The notes under the pieces: model-generated
What the model was told of the DNA's origin: nothing
The model's input: only the letters and a program-made list of their open reading frames with translations
Databases searched by the model: none
Shown here: positions 22,743-34,541 of the stretch, in pieces
Position numbering within the stretch: the stretch's first letter is position 1
Layout of the letters: the number at the start of each line of letters is the position of its first letter
From: Talinum fruticosum
Taxonomy: Eukaryota > Streptophyta > Magnoliopsida > Caryophyllales > Talinaceae
Direction of reading: 5' to 3'
DNA length: 64,000 nucleotides
Assembly: GCA_021018815.1 (NCBI GenBank)
Contig: JAITYX010000026.1
Coordinates: 1,984,001-2,048,000 of the forward strand
Program-made: the position numbers and the translations under genes

Positions 22743-23446
22743 TCGTACTCGGCTCGGACAATAGTCCGGGTGGGTCGAGAGGACCTAGCTACACCGGCGG
22801 GTCGGACAGAGCAGCCCCTCCAGCTCCCGAGGTTGCAAGGGCGGAATCCTCGATCCACTCACCCCGGGTCGGCCACTCGGAGCCGAGCCCCGACGATCGT
22901 ACCGATTCTCCCTCCGCCGCGCTCAAGCACATCGTCAAGATCTTACGAGGGCCGGCGAACCTCCGCTCCCTCCGCCTCCACTCGAAGTCTCCCTCTCCCT
23001 CGTAGGCGCCATGCATTGTGTCCCAATGCCAAAGTCTCGCGATTCTTCTTCTTTACGAGAGATTTCTATTTCTTTTGTCCAGGACATCTAAGTTGCACTA
23101 TTTGTTCTTTTCTTCCCTTCTTTTTGTTGTTTTTCTTTGAAAGGCAAGGGGAAGAAATAGAGTCGAACAAACTTGTTGTCCGAGTTTAGGGGAGTCTTCC
23201 CTTTCAATATATGTAATTTTGTTAAGTTCAATGAATTAATGCTTTCTCTTCTATGATTTTTGTGTTTACAATCTTTACGAGTTAACATTATCTCATTATT
23301 AAGCATATTATTACTTTATGCTCGATCTGTTTACGTTATGCTACGATACACTAAGTATACTTTACTCAATTTCTTTTATGAGCAACTATTCGAGTCAAAT
23401 CTTTTCACTAACCAAGTTCCTGTCTAAGTATGGAATGCCTTTCATC
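22743..23446 (+). other. C1 3' untranslated region
   Basis: Between the extra ORF and the PPT. The first 240 bp are GC-rich and may hold another decayed coding tail. The rest is AT-rich. No recognisable domain. Confidence 0.5.
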
Positions 23447-23458
23447 AAAAGGGGAGAT
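23447..23458 (+). other. C1 polypurine tract
   Basis: AAAAGGGGAGAT directly before the 3' LTR start TGAAGACTCGG. Confidence 0.9.
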
Positions 23459-25043
23459 TGAAGACTCGGACACTCTGCTCAACGCATTTACGAGTTGCAT
23501 TAAATGAATCGGGTATAACCATCTCATACTTATAGAGTTTTGATTCCAAGGCATTCTCTGTATCTTATAAACTTCTCTGAGTGAAATGGTATCTTCTCTA
23601 AGTGATACAACTTTTACTTCTTATATTTCTTGCTTATCCGTAAGTGACTCGAAAAGCTGGTTCTTTGTTCCGAGTCCCTCATCACTAAGATTTATCGCAG
23701 ATTAAGTGAACTAGTATTTCGTCTTTTCTCACTCAGAATCTGACTTCTAATGTTAAGCTCTATTCTGTTATAGTCGGTGATTTCTTAGTCTGTCCAATAC
23801 TTAGTCTGTTTCAAGTTATTTCACTCCGATATTCATTATATATCTTGATCTATCGCTTAGACTAAGTCGGATGGAATTTTGAGTTACATGATTTTTAGAC
23901 TCGGAAATTCCACTTGTCTTCCGACTCGAGATAATTAGTTGTTTAATTATCATAATTACTTTATTATCCGTGTCTAATCTTGGACCAAAGTATCTTAGAC
24001 TTTGAGAACCAAAATTGTTTTACTTTTGTAGGTTATTCAAACGAGGATACACCTTTTTCAAACCACAAAAGTAACCGGCTTCAAAACGTCAAATCACCAG
24101 GCAGACATGGCTTTTCACCTTCTCTGCTCCGAGTCCCGGAAGATTGTGTCGGGCATGTCTGTTTCCAAATCTGGAAAACTGGAACGTTAAGCTTAATGGT
24201 GGTTTCCACCATACCTTTCAAGACACCGCCAGGGGTTTTGGGACTTCCAAGAGAGTTAAACCGTTATCCAACGTTCATATTACAACGGATACTTTCGAGT
24301 GACTCGAAAGCTTCGTCAATGGTCACGAAGACTCTCGGTCAGCGAGATGAAGACAACGGCTACTCTGCCTGGTTATCTATAAATAAAAGCCACCTCATAA
24401 GACTTGAAGATTGCAGAATATATTGTTAATACACATACTTGCTCAAAGTCTCTGTATACACTCTCAATCTTCTACTTATAACTCCCAATCTGTAATTCAT
24501 TACTTTACGAGTTGTAAGGTCTTGTACTCGATTACAAACACTTTGTTACTTTCTCTGTAAGGTCCCTTGATTAAGCTGTAAGGGTTAACTCAGCTTAGTT
24601 GTCCCTAGCTGTAAGGGTTATCTCGGCTAGGAAGTACTAGATCGGATAAGGGAATTTCGAGTCTAGGAAAACTTGTATAGAGTTGTCTAAGGGAGCAACT
24701 CGGGTTCGATCGATTCACGGTATTTTGTGGACTCAAAATAGTGGATTTGACTTCGTGCTTGTATTAGCACGGTTCGTGGTTTTCTCGCCCTGGGAGGGTT
24801 TCCACGTAATTTCTAAGTGTTGTCTTTCCGAGTTCATCTAGACTCGATTGTTATACTTCTTCCGCTTGATCCGCTTATTTATTCTTGATAGCATTTACGA
24901 GGCCATATACTTCGACCTCGCTAATTGACTCGGAACCTGTCCTTGTCTCTTCTTTATTAAAAGAGTTAAAGGTTTCACAAAAACATCCATCACCCTATTC
25001 ACCCCCTCTAGGGTGACTCGGACTCTCCCCGAGCGAACCTTCA
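23459..25043 (+). repeat. C1 3' LTR, complete
   Basis: A 1585-bp LTR from TGAAGACTCGG to CGAACCTTCA. It aligns with the solo LTR at 5111-6700. TATA box (ctataaataa) at 24377-24386. The conserved U5 end contains caccctattcaccccctc. Confidence 0.93.
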
Positions 25044-26270
25044 AGAAACAACAGGACTAGAAGCAATAGGAACAAAAATAAAAGCCTTAGTACTAGACTC
25101 GGGAAGGGGATGCTCTCCTAAGCGAACAGCGAATTCTTGGCCTCCTCATCATCGATCCACGTAATGTGCTTGGACCCTTCAGTGTCAACGTCGGTGATGA
25201 ATCTGGATGAATCGAACCATGGGTACGACATGGCTTGAGACAATGTCGAGACCAAATTCCCCTTTAGATTCTTCCGTTGTCCAAATAGAAGACTTAAGAT
25301 GTTATTCCCAGCCAAGTTAGTCCAGATCTGGTATGGACTATCCCTCTTTAAAGAGGTAGGTTGCCTCCTTTTTAAATATATAGAAGTCATTGAAAATCTG
25401 CAAGCCGAGTACCAAAATACCCTTCCCTTTAAGGTAATATGGCTCGGGAAGGTCTGTAGTAGGGAAGTTATCCCCTTCTTTCGTAAATTTCCCATTTAGA
25501 GTATGAGGAAAAGGCTTGATGGAACCGACTATGTGACGTGCAGTCCTCTTAGTTTGGATTTCCGACTTGGCTTCGGCTATTTCCTTAGTAGTAGGTTGAT
25601 AGCCTAGCTCTGAATTTATAGTTGTTAGTGTGTTCAAGGGGTGGAAAGACAGGTGGTATGCCTTTACGCCTACGATTAGATGTACAAAATACCCCTTGTT
25701 CTTAAGCATCGATTGGATGCTAGGGTTGCCATAAGGATTGAAGTTAAGAGGTGCTTCATTCGTATCTAGGGTGGTAACAGTCTTAAATCCGTAAAATTTT
25801 TCGTCATTGGCATCGTGCTCAATTTCGACAACCGATTCTTTGGAGGTGATAGTAGTATAAAGATTATCCTCATTGATGGTTATGATGTGACCTTTGATTA
25901 TTGTCTTAACTTTCAGGTGCGGTTTAGAGAGCACTCGCTTGATGCTCATACAACCAAGGGTGTCCTAGAAGCATATTGAATGTAGCTGGTATGTCTCGAA
26001 CTTAGAAGTCAATGTTCTTGACCATGGGCCCTACATTGATTGGTAAGGTCAACGTTCCCAAGACTGTTCTCTTAGAATTATCATAGGTTGAGAGATGAAC
26101 AGTCTGTTTAGAGAGCTACTCGCTCGCTAATTCCTAATATTTTAGCGGTCCTCCAAGGACAAACGTTCACGATTGATCCGTTGTCTACCAAGGTTAATGG
26201 GATAAACTTGTTGATTCATGTTACAGACTAAATAAAGGGCATTGTTGTGTGTAACAACCGCTTTAGGGAG
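25044..26270 (-). pseudogene. D0 protease region remnant
   Basis: Reading leftward from about 26250: an aspartic protease active site readable as IPLTLVDNGSIVNVCP (about 26160-26210), then TAKILGI and the YDNSKRTVLGTLTLPINVGP block. After DIPATFNMLLG it continues into the long open frame 25338-25949, which is the linker between protease and RT in Tat elements (HIITINEDNLYTTITSKES, then FKTVTT). A further frame (25118-25495) ends in an acidic DDEEAKNSLFA tail. The sequence is cut by the C1 3' LTR at 25043. Frame changes show inactivation. Confidence 0.8.
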
Positions 26271-27790
26271 ATCTTTCTTATCAAAAGTGATGGTTCCGTC
26301 CCCACTGTTGACAAATTCTTACTATTTCCTTAGGCGTAATTTTGGGTGAGACCTTGATCTCGCTAAGTGCGTTAATTAAGGCCTGCTTATGTTTTTGGTG
26401 AGAAGATATGAGTTGCCAGATTGAAATGTCAACTCTTAACTATTGAAGCTATTTTAGGATTGGGTCTTCTTCTTTAGAAGCTTCGGGTTCTTTTGGGGCT
26501 TCATGGCTTTCTTGTGGATCCATGGGTGCATTACGTTGTCTAGATCTAGTGAGGAATTGGATTTCTAGACCTATAGGTTCTCCCCAAAAGTCTTCTTCTT
26601 TTAAGGATGGTGTGCCCCAAAGTCATCGTCGTTGTTGCTATTGTCTTTGGTTTTGTAGATGTCTTCCTCATCACTTACCCACAACCCATGTACTTTTAGA
26701 TCTAAAAGAGGCAAGCTAAGAAGTGGTTTGGACTCATCAATGTCTTGAATAAAGACAGATGGGTCCCACCGACCTGGAATGAGTTTAGAGAAAATAACTA
26801 AAGTACCGCTCAAAAGATTCGTTGCTTGGTTTCCGAGCGGCCTTAGGAAGACGAAGTTGACCATTGCAGAACATACTCTCCAATTTGTTCTTGAACATCC
26901 AACATTGCTCGGTGTCGTGTCCTCGAGCACGATGGTATTTGTAGAATTTTCCTGCGTCCCAATTTTTAGATCTGTTTGTAGTTTTCAATTCCGCTCTAAT
27001 GGGTGGCAATTTTATTTTCCCTTTAGCTAGTAGGCGATCAACGGCTTAAGCGTATGTGGTATCAATAAGAGTGTACTCATTAAACCTATTGAGGGCATTG
27101 ACATCTTTACCCCTGCTAGTATTGCCTTGATTAGTGGTTTTCTTATCTTTAGACCGATAATTACCTTTATACCTAGTCACGACTTTTGTGGTCATGGTAG
27201 AAAGCTCTTCTTCTATCAACATACCGACATCTCTAAGGGTTTAGAAGCTCATAATTGGTAGGAATTTGAGATGCTGATTGTAGGCAGGCTGAAGGTTCTT
27301 CATGATGATATGCAGTTGGTCCTTATCGAAAGGTTGATCTACCATGTGGGCAGTCTTTGCCCTCCATCCGGCAAGAACGTCTCAGAAGATTTCTTTCTCA
27401 CCCTTCTTGATTAACTCCAAATCTCTAAGTGTGACAGGTAGATCAAGTATTATAGAAGTATTGGTGTAGGAACTCCTTACACAGATTAGTCCAATTGGTG
27501 ACCTTGCGTGGGTCAACCGCATTATACCACTTCATTACATCATTATTGAAAGTCCATTGGAAGATGATATGGTAAGTGTCCTTCAGTATGTTCTTAAGAT
27601 TCATTGCTCCTAAGACGTTGCGAATATGATGATGGAGATTCTCTTAACCTCGGAACTTGATATCGAGCATGGTGAACATAGGGGTAGTTTTCCTTTAGGG
27701 ATTGAAGTGAATCCCTTATGATCTATGTAATGGTTACTGAACATGGATGACTCCTTTAGCATTTGTTCTATCTAATCTATACATGGAGGC
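26271..27790 (-). pseudogene. D0 gag remnant
   Basis: Tat-type gag read leftward. The single zinc-knuckle segment KFYKYHRARGHDTEQCW (26785-27009 frame) has its first cysteine changed to tyrosine, so metal binding is probably lost. An acidic region at 26601-26700 reads VSDEEDIY-KDNSNNDDDFG and matches D2 (46300-46370) almost residue for residue. The N-terminal capsid part (about 27040-27790) is present in several frames. The gag ATG and 5' LTR are not seen. Confidence 0.78.
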
Positions 27791-28119
27791 TCGGGCTTGG
27801 ATTCATGCTTAATCAGGGGTAGTTTAAGTAATTTTAAGTTGTTATGCCAAGGATATGAATTTGGACGTGATTCTTTAACTTTCCGCCACACAAAAGACCT
27901 CATAAATTAAAATATACCTCACACAAAAATATACATTTGGACATATGTGAAGATATGTACGCCCTCAATTATTCTACTTTATTACTTATTTTTTGTTAGG
28001 TATATTACTTATATTACATATAATTTATTTTCTACAAACCTATTAGTGATGTGAATATAGCTTTATATCCAAAAATCTTTCCAATTATGTACAATTTCTA
28101 TCCATAAATTTTCTTCCAT
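27791..28119. other. AT-rich spacer
   Basis: No coding potential and no clear element boundary. The first 60 bases may still be D0 leader. Confidence 0.5.
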
Positions 28120-28338
28120 TTCAATCCTAAACCCTAAACAATAAATCTTTTCATTTTTCTAAACCCCAAACCATAAATCTTTCTATTACCATAAACCCTT
28201 AACTATAAATCATTTTATCTCCCCAAACCCTAATCCATATTCCATAACTCTTTCCATTTCCTAAAATCCTATACCCTAAACCATATATCATTCCATTTCC
28301 CTAAATACTAAACCTTAAACCCTAAACTCGTCTGTCAA
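28120..28338. repeat. Degenerate telomere-like minisatellite (CCCTAAA-bearing)
   Basis: Six to seven imperfect units of about 30-40 bp. Each begins with a form of aaaccctaaac (also aaaccccaaac, aaacccttaac, aaaccctaatcc) followed by cataaatc and a T-rich stretch. CCCTAAA is the plant telomere repeat unit. Here it recurs once per unit and is not head-to-tail, so it is an interspersed telomere-like motif and not a telomere. Confidence 0.7.
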
Positions 28339-28527
28339 AATCTAAAACTTTTCAAGAATTCCTAACTTTACAAACTAAACAAATACATTCAATATTCACC
28401 TATATTCTCAAAATTTTCAAAAATCTCAAACTTAAACAACCAAATCTGTACATTCAACATTCAACTAATTAGCAAATACGTTCAATATTCAACTAACCAA
28501 TTTTACAAATAAACTAAAACAAAAATA

Positions 28528-28738
28528 TAAGAGGGAGAGAGAAGTTGCATACCATCTATTATGAGAGTAGAGAGCGAGAGTATAGAGTAGCGAGCAAAGA
28601 GTAGAGAGGGACAACAACAACAAGAGGCGACAGTGAATGGGTAGAGAGCAAGAGTATAGAGTAGAGAGTCAAGAGTGAGCGGAGCGAGAGTAGAAAGCGG
28701 GAGTAGAGAGCAAAGAGAGCGAGAGTGGAACCCTAAAC
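28528..28738. repeat. Purine-rich GAGAGTAGAGAGC-type repeat
   Basis: About 200 bp of irregular repeats of gagagtagagagcgagagta and close variants, nearly all purine on the plus strand. No protein content recognised. Confidence 0.75.
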
Positions 28739-28780
28739 AGGTGATATATTTTTGCTATAAAAAATAGAAGAAACTTTTTG

Positions 28781-28856
28781 CTACGGTTCTTTCATTGAAC
28801 CTTAGTAATAAGTCATGTAAATGAATTTTACTATGGTTCAATGAAAGAACCATAGT
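28781..28856. repeat. Near-perfect inverted repeat (28-bp arms), DNA-transposon-like
   Basis: Arms 28781-28808 and 28829-28856 are reverse complements at 26 of 28 positions, with a 20-bp loop. The motif (tatggttcaatgaaagaacc) resembles subterminal repeats of CACTA elements or a small MITE. No flanking transposon terminus is seen. Confidence 0.7.
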
Positions 28857-29314
28857 AATGAATGAATTTTATTTACAAAAATGTCATCTGCGTCATTTTT
28901 TAGTATTGTTTTTGTTTTTAACCATTGTAAAAGGCCCGTAAGAAAAATTCATTTCTATAATATTGAGTAAAACATAAAGAAATTTAAGAACTGAAATAGT
29001 ATTAGAATTCATTTGTAAATGATTGTGATAAATATGTAACATCTCCAAACAATGTGATATAAATAACTACTACTAAAACAATGATAAAGTCAAAGGAAAA
29101 TCATATAATAAGCATAAAATATTCAATCAACTACAAGCAAATTGTTGTTTTAGTATCTTAACCCAACGGGTTTGGGTCAAGTTTGACCTGCTAATTTGGG
29201 GGTTTTTCGGGTTTGGTTTTTTACGAGTTCGATTCGAGAAAATCGTGTCCAAGACCCAAAAATATTTGGAGGGTTTGGGTCAAGTTTTCAGATCGGGTTA
29301 GTTTTTGCCGGTTA
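28857..29314. other. AT-rich spacer with two copies of a gggtttgggtcaagttt motif
   Basis: No coding sequence seen. The motif occurs at about 29169 and 29269, directly before copia element C2. Confidence 0.45.
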
Positions 29315-30750
29315 CGAAGACTCGGTATAAACTAACCCCTTGATTGATTTTGATTTAAAGTCATTCATCTCAAAACTTCGGTTAAATCAAGATGCATCTT
29401 AAAATAAAATTCACAAGATGATGACTAAAAGATGATTGGCCTAACACTTTGGAACTAAATGTTTATATCTCAAAATCTAAAGACTCGGTTCTACATAGAA
29501 AAGTAGAAACCGACCCAAGTAAATGATACTTAACATTGATTGAGTTACTTAGTTCTAGAAACCGACCTACTCAATATGGCTCGGACGACAAGTTTACCTA
29601 AATAATTTTAAAGTTTTAACACATCTTTTAACCTTGCTTACTTCATAATTAATCGAATTACTAGTGTTCATTTTAATTTGGCCAAATTTATTAAGTTGAA
29701 TTTGTTTGAATACCATTTGTAATTTGTAGTTTGTAGTTTATAATCCTTATCTAACCTTTGACCAAAGTATTTTTATACATTGAGTACCATTTGTAATTTG
29801 TTTTTACAAGTTTATTGAATTTGATTAATCCGAGTTTAAAGTAAAAACAACAACTTCTTTACCGTTCAAAGACTGTTGACGGAAAACCTACAAATTACGG
29901 GCATACTCGGACTAGGTCGTCGAGCCCGTTTGTTTTCACTTTTGATAACTTCTAGTTTTTTTAGCCTAACAGCTATTTCTACCTTGTTTCTCATATATAA
30001 GAAGTTACTAGAACTACTTTTGGGGAGCTCGAACCTCGGCTCGGTGACCAAATCTACAATGGTCCTAAAAATGAGTCACTATCGTTACAACGGCTAGCTG
30101 ATCTAGTAGTTCCGACTTAAGACAGAACACCTCTTTTCTCTACAGTATATATATTAAAGTGTTGTTTCAAGACTTAAGAGATTGTTAGAACTAAGAACTC
30201 AACACTTTTATTGTCTCTTCTAGCTAACAACTCTTGTTCGTTCAATCACAACTTTTTGAGTTGTAAAATTTTGTAAAGCAAAGTCTTGTAATTTTTACTC
30301 TTACTTTAAACACTTTTCTTGTTTATTCCTTGACTGAATTGTATGGGTTAACTCAACTCGGTTGTCCCAAACTATAAAGGGTACCTCGGTTTGGAAGTAT
30401 TAGGGCAATAAAGGAGTTTCTATGCTAGGGGAAAAACTATGTTAGAATTTTCTAATGGAGCAATTCAGGTAGTCGAGTTCATTGTATTTAAGGATTCAAA
30501 TAGTGGATTTGATTTAGTGCTTAGATTAGCATCGACCGTGGTTTTCTAGCCCCAAAGGATTTCTACGTAAAATGTTTGTTTCTCTTTGTGTGAGTTAGTC
30601 AAGACTTAGTGTCGGTTTATGAGTTCATTCTCTTTTTCAAAGAACATCCAATTTCCGTAATTTCCTTTTATCACCCTATTCACCCCCTTCTCTCTAGGGT
30701 GACTTAGACTCTCTATCAGAATTTTTGATCGGTGTCGAGCTAGCCTTTCA
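29315..30750 (+). repeat. C2 5' LTR
   Basis: About 1436 bp. It starts CGAAGACTCGG (the expected T of the terminal TG mutated) and ends TAGCCTTTCA. It matches the copia LTRs at 5111 and 23459 best in the last 600 bp (tgtatgggttaactcaactcggttgtccc, and the caccctattcaccccc end). TATA-like box tatatatatta at about 30146-30156. Confidence 0.82.
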
Positions 30751-30785
30751 TAAAAAGATCTTATAATCCAAAGGTCTAAAGATTA

Positions 30786-32520
30786 ATGGCTCAATATAAT
30801 GGAGAGTTTGATGAAGGTCATTTGCTAGACCACCGAAGTTTAAAGGCTCCAACTTTGCCCACTGGAAGAAACTAATATAGTACTTCATCCAAGATCTTGA
30901 TTAAGATGTATGGGAGGTCATCATTGATGGACACTATATTCCGATTAAGCAGGTCAGCAACCAACCTCGTGGTAAAGTTGAAGTCAAAATTCACCACTGA
31001 AGAGAATGATAGGCACAAGAAAAACTTTAGAGGTATGAACATTCTTATGTGTGCCTTAGATGCATCTAAGTACAATAGAGTCTCGACTTGTGACAAAGCA
31101 AAAGATGTGTGGGACACTATGGTAACCACATATGAAGGCACAAGCCAAGTGAAGCAAACCAAGATAAGTCAATACCTGCACAAGTACGAGCTGTTCAAGA
31201 TGGAGACTCACGAGATCATCAATCGGATGTATGTGCGGTTTACTAAGGTTATGAACAATCTCAAGTCACTTAGAAAGAAGATATCTAATGAAAAAGTTGT
31301 TTGAAAACTTCTAAGGAGTCTTCCGAGAGAAGAAATGGGGTTTGAAGGTGACAACAATCAAAGAGGCCAAGACCTTAGCAAGCTCAAGCCAAATGAGCTC
31401 ATTGGGAAACTTCTCATCCATGAGTTACATCTCGAGGAAGAAGAATATAAGGTTAGCACTAAAAAGAATATCGCTTTAAAGGCCTCGAAGAAGTTGGTCC
31501 CAGTTTGAGCTCCTCGGACTAAAAAGAAGATCACATGGCACTTCTAGCAAGAGGCTTCAAGCGCATGATGAAGCATAAGAAATGGTAGAAGAAGCCCAAA
31601 AATAAGGTTTACAAAAAGAGAAGAAATGAAAAATTTCATCCTCTTTAAATTCCTCTTATAGTAAAAAATTCTAAGCTGTTTTGAGTATGCCAGACAAATA
31701 ATAGATATTGAAAGATTGCCCAAAGAGGAAGAAGGGCTACAAGAAAAAGAAAGACATGGTGGTAACATGGAGCGAACATGATTCAAATGATGATGAAGGC
31801 TATAACCGACTAAGAAGTAGATGCGTTTGATTTTAAGGAAACTAATCCCCAAGAGGTAATCAACTATTTCCTCGGGTTCTCTAAGCATGACTTAGCTAAA
31901 TATATTTTTTACATTAGAGGAAAAGTTCAATTTTGATTCTTCCTTGTTTAAAGGAAAACTTGAGTCTATAAAATCCGAGAATAAAGTTTTGAAAGCTAAT
32001 TTAGAAAAACTAAGACTCAGCTTGAAAGTACTTGAGACCAGCTAACAAGACAATGAGACCGAGTCTTAGTGCCATAGAATTAAAAACGAGCTATTGAAGA
32101 AAAATTTCGCAATGTCTCGTAACCTTGTTTTAAAACTTACTCAAGGCCGAAAAACCTTGATTTGTTACTCGGTCCTCAGTGTGTCCATTTTAGAAAAAAG
32201 AACTATGTTTTAATTCGAAAAGGAGGACAACTCCTATAAGAGTATTTTTAAAAATAATTCAAGAAAAATTAATTTTTGAAAAGCTAAGCATGGTCTAATT
32301 CATCTAATGACGAAAAGGACTGAGCTCAAGAATTTTTATCAAAAGAGGCCTCCTCATACGTTTAACAAGAGAGTTTTCATAAAAAGAGACTCGGTTCCTA
32401 AGAGTAAGAGTCGAGAATCGGATAAAGCCCAAAATTATTAAAATTTGGGTTCCCAAAAGTGCTTTTCTTCCAAAATTGACCTCGGTAAGGACATTTATTG
32501 CGTTTGTTAGAGGAAGTGAG
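30786..32520 (+). pseudogene. C2 gag remnant
   Basis: ATG at 30786 (MAQYNGEFDEGH). Reading across frames gives FKGSNFAHWKK, then the 30897-31304 frame with AKDVWDTMVTTYEGTSQVKQTKI, KYELFKMETHEIINRMYVRFTKVMNNL and LRSLPREE. This is the copia gag core (UBN2 type) in its SIRE/Maximus form. Downstream are a lysine-rich stretch with no readable zinc knuckle and a tail (PPHTFNKRVFIKRDSVPKSKSR, then SKIDLGKDIYC). Many stops. The PBS expected just after the LTR cannot be recognised. Confidence 0.83.
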
Positions 32521-32541
32521 AAGGGTTAGTGTCTTTATATT

Positions 32542-34523
32542 TGTAGGAACCGGCGGCGCCACCTCCTGCGCATGAGCAATTGTAGATAGTGGATCGAAGT
32601 TTCCCCACGGAGCGGCTATGGCTCTCTTTTGGATTTTTAGGTTTTTGAAAATGATTTTGAAAGTATGGTGTCTTATTAAGATTTTCGATTTTTTGTAATT
32701 AAGTTTACGATGGTTTAAGCAAATTAGTGATTAGCAATTTTTATTAATCGTTTTATTTTAGAAATTAATTCTTGAGAGTCTCGGGATATTACTTCGTAAT
32801 TTAGAAAAATAGGAAAAATATGATTCATATTCTGGCTTTTGGATAAAAATGTTGTGATAACACCGGTTTGGACCAAGAGGCAAGCCCGGTGACAAGTCGG
32901 CGCCGGTGAAAGCCAAGCACCATTCGATTGTCGACGTCGGCCATAGGCCGAGATTGAGGAGTGAGTCTCGGTCCATGGCCTTGGCTGTTAGAAAATAAAT
33001 CTCTTTTTACCATTTTTTTAAAAATTAACAATGCCAAGATGTAATTTAAAAGAAATAAAATGGAAAAGGGAGAGTCGCCAATCGGCTTTAGGAATTAAAA
33101 CTAACAAAAATAAAAAGAATACTCTTTCAATCTTAGTATGGGAAAACTAAGCATGAAAAAGGTTTAAAAAGATTCCATCGGTCTTGAATAAAAATCCGGA
33201 GTTCGGGGTGAAGGTATGAAATGTACGGATAAGCCTTTCCATTCCGCTTGTCAACAAACGACCTTTACAAATTCGAATTGTGAGTTAAAATAGCATATTT
33301 TCAATGAAACATACAACATATGAATACAAAAATTAAATCAACTAAAGCATGTGAAGAAAGCAATAAAAGTAGTTAAGAAAGCAACAAAGAAAGCGACACA
33401 AAAAGCAAGAAAAATAAAATTATAGCGGGCGGGAGGAATTTAAATGATGATTACATTTTGATCCACAATACGGAAATCATTAAAAGCATAAATTTAAGTA
33501 AGTCTGTTAGGGGAAATGAGAGTAGATTGAGCGCCCTCGGGTTATCCCACTTGCTAATCGTGAATCACAAACAAGTAAGTGTGCTTGGTGGATGAACAAG
33601 ATTGAAGTAGGCTATTTTATTGAATTTGTGGAGGTAAAATAGTGTAAGAGAATGATTAGAGTGCTTAGTAGAGTAATGGTTAGCTGAAAAAAACCAACGA
33701 GATAAGAATACCGATTAGCATTCAGTAGCTCTTTGCCTAATTTCAGCGAGTGAGTAGCTAGGATTCAATAGTATGTGGCATAGGAAATGGCCATGCTTCA
33801 AATAAGAGATTAAGCTCTCTATTTATAGAGAAAAGCTAGGTCACAAAATGACCTAAAAACAATGCAAACAACCATCCAAGTAATTAAAATGAATCGACCG
33901 GGATCAAGAAAAAGCCGGATAAAATTAGCTCGAACCGAGAATCCCTTGGGGAACACCGAGAAGCATGGTGTCGACCTCAAAACGACATTGCTCGAAGAAC
34001 TTACCTTCCATACCTCGAACACTCGGAGCAAAACGTACCCTTTGGCGATATAAACCCCGAAGCATGACGTGACCTTAAACGAGTGTCGTTTGGTGAATTT
34101 TACTTGCGTGCCATGGTTGGGCTTTAGAGCAAAGTGCAACGCTTTGGCATGGAAAGCCATAAAACATGGCGCCGGCCTAAACGACGTGGTACGGATACTT
34201 TCGACTTCGTGTTACATTGGGATACCGAATATGAAACGCCGCATTCGAGTGAGTAGTAGGGGTTGAAACGCGGTGTCGGCCTCCTCCCGATTAGGAGCTT
34301 TCACTCGGCTTGGTCCGGCTGAAAGAAAACGGGTTTTGCGGGCCGTCCCAAATAAAAAGGCTTATTTTTATGGTGTTAACGGGTTTCTTGTGGTTTACCG
34401 GCTTCCGTCGCGCCAATCAAACTCGCTCGTGATCCGTGTTCGCAAACAGGACTCAAATTTCATCACCATCCTAAACAAATGAAATAACAAAATAAAAGAG
34501 ATAAGAGTTTTTCGGTGTATGCG
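32542..34523 (-). repeat. D1 3' LTR
   Basis: About 1980 bp. On the plus strand it starts TGTAGGAACC and ends near GGTGTATGCG. It aligns in reverse with the D2 5' LTR (41495-43454): the gagtcgccaatcgg block at 33072, the catactaagatt block near 33140 and the acaggact block at 34447 all have counterparts. TATA box (ctataaatagagag) on the minus strand at 33814-33830. The short ORFs inside (33819-34482) are LTR sequence, not genes. Confidence 0.8.
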
Positions 34524-34541
34524 GTTAGCCCCAACTTTGGC
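34524..34541 (-). other. D1 polypurine tract (probable)
   Basis: On the minus strand AAAGTTGGGGCTAAC lies directly next to the LTR start. This is a Tat-like PPT form with a central TTGGGG. Confidence 0.6.

Larger units (their letters stand above)
18217..25043 (+). mobile_element. C1: SIRE/Maximus-like Ty1/copia retrotransposon, 5' truncated
   Basis: Plus-strand copia element inside D0. It lacks the 5' LTR, gag, protease and the integrase zinc finger. It keeps integrase core, RT, RNase H, an extra ORF (21398-22742), PPT and a complete 3' LTR. The 2.7-kb gap between RNase H and the LTR filled by an extra ORF is the SIRE/Maximus arrangement. No target duplication can be confirmed because the 5' end is gone. 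The left edge is estimated from where Tat RT homology ends and copia integrase begins. Confidence 0.87.
17621..27790 (-). mobile_element. D0: Tat-lineage Ty3/gypsy remnant split by copia element C1
   Basis: Minus-strand Tat sequence on both sides of C1: gag (26271-27790) and protease (25044-26270) on the right, the start of RT (17621-18216) on the left. The order is colinear on the minus strand, so the pieces are one element interrupted between protease and RT. The downstream half of RT, RNase H, integrase and both LTRs are absent. Gag and protease closely resemble those of D2 (44886-47083), so the two belong to one family. Confidence 0.83.
29315..32541 (+). mobile_element. C2: SIRE/Maximus-like copia remnant (5' LTR plus gag)
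   Basis: Plus-strand copia with a diverged 5' LTR (29315-30750) and decayed gag (30786 to about 32520). It is interrupted at 32541 by the left end of Tat element D1. No protease, integrase or RT of C2 is seen in the window. It is clearly older than C1, as shown by LTR divergence and many stops. Confidence 0.82.

Noticed and set aside
28120..28338. True telomere
   Set aside because: CCCTAAA units are not head to tail and are separated by about 25-35 bp of other sequence.
33819..34482. Small ORFs on both strands
   Set aside because: They fall inside the D1 3' LTR, match D2 LTR non-coding sequence and have no domain.
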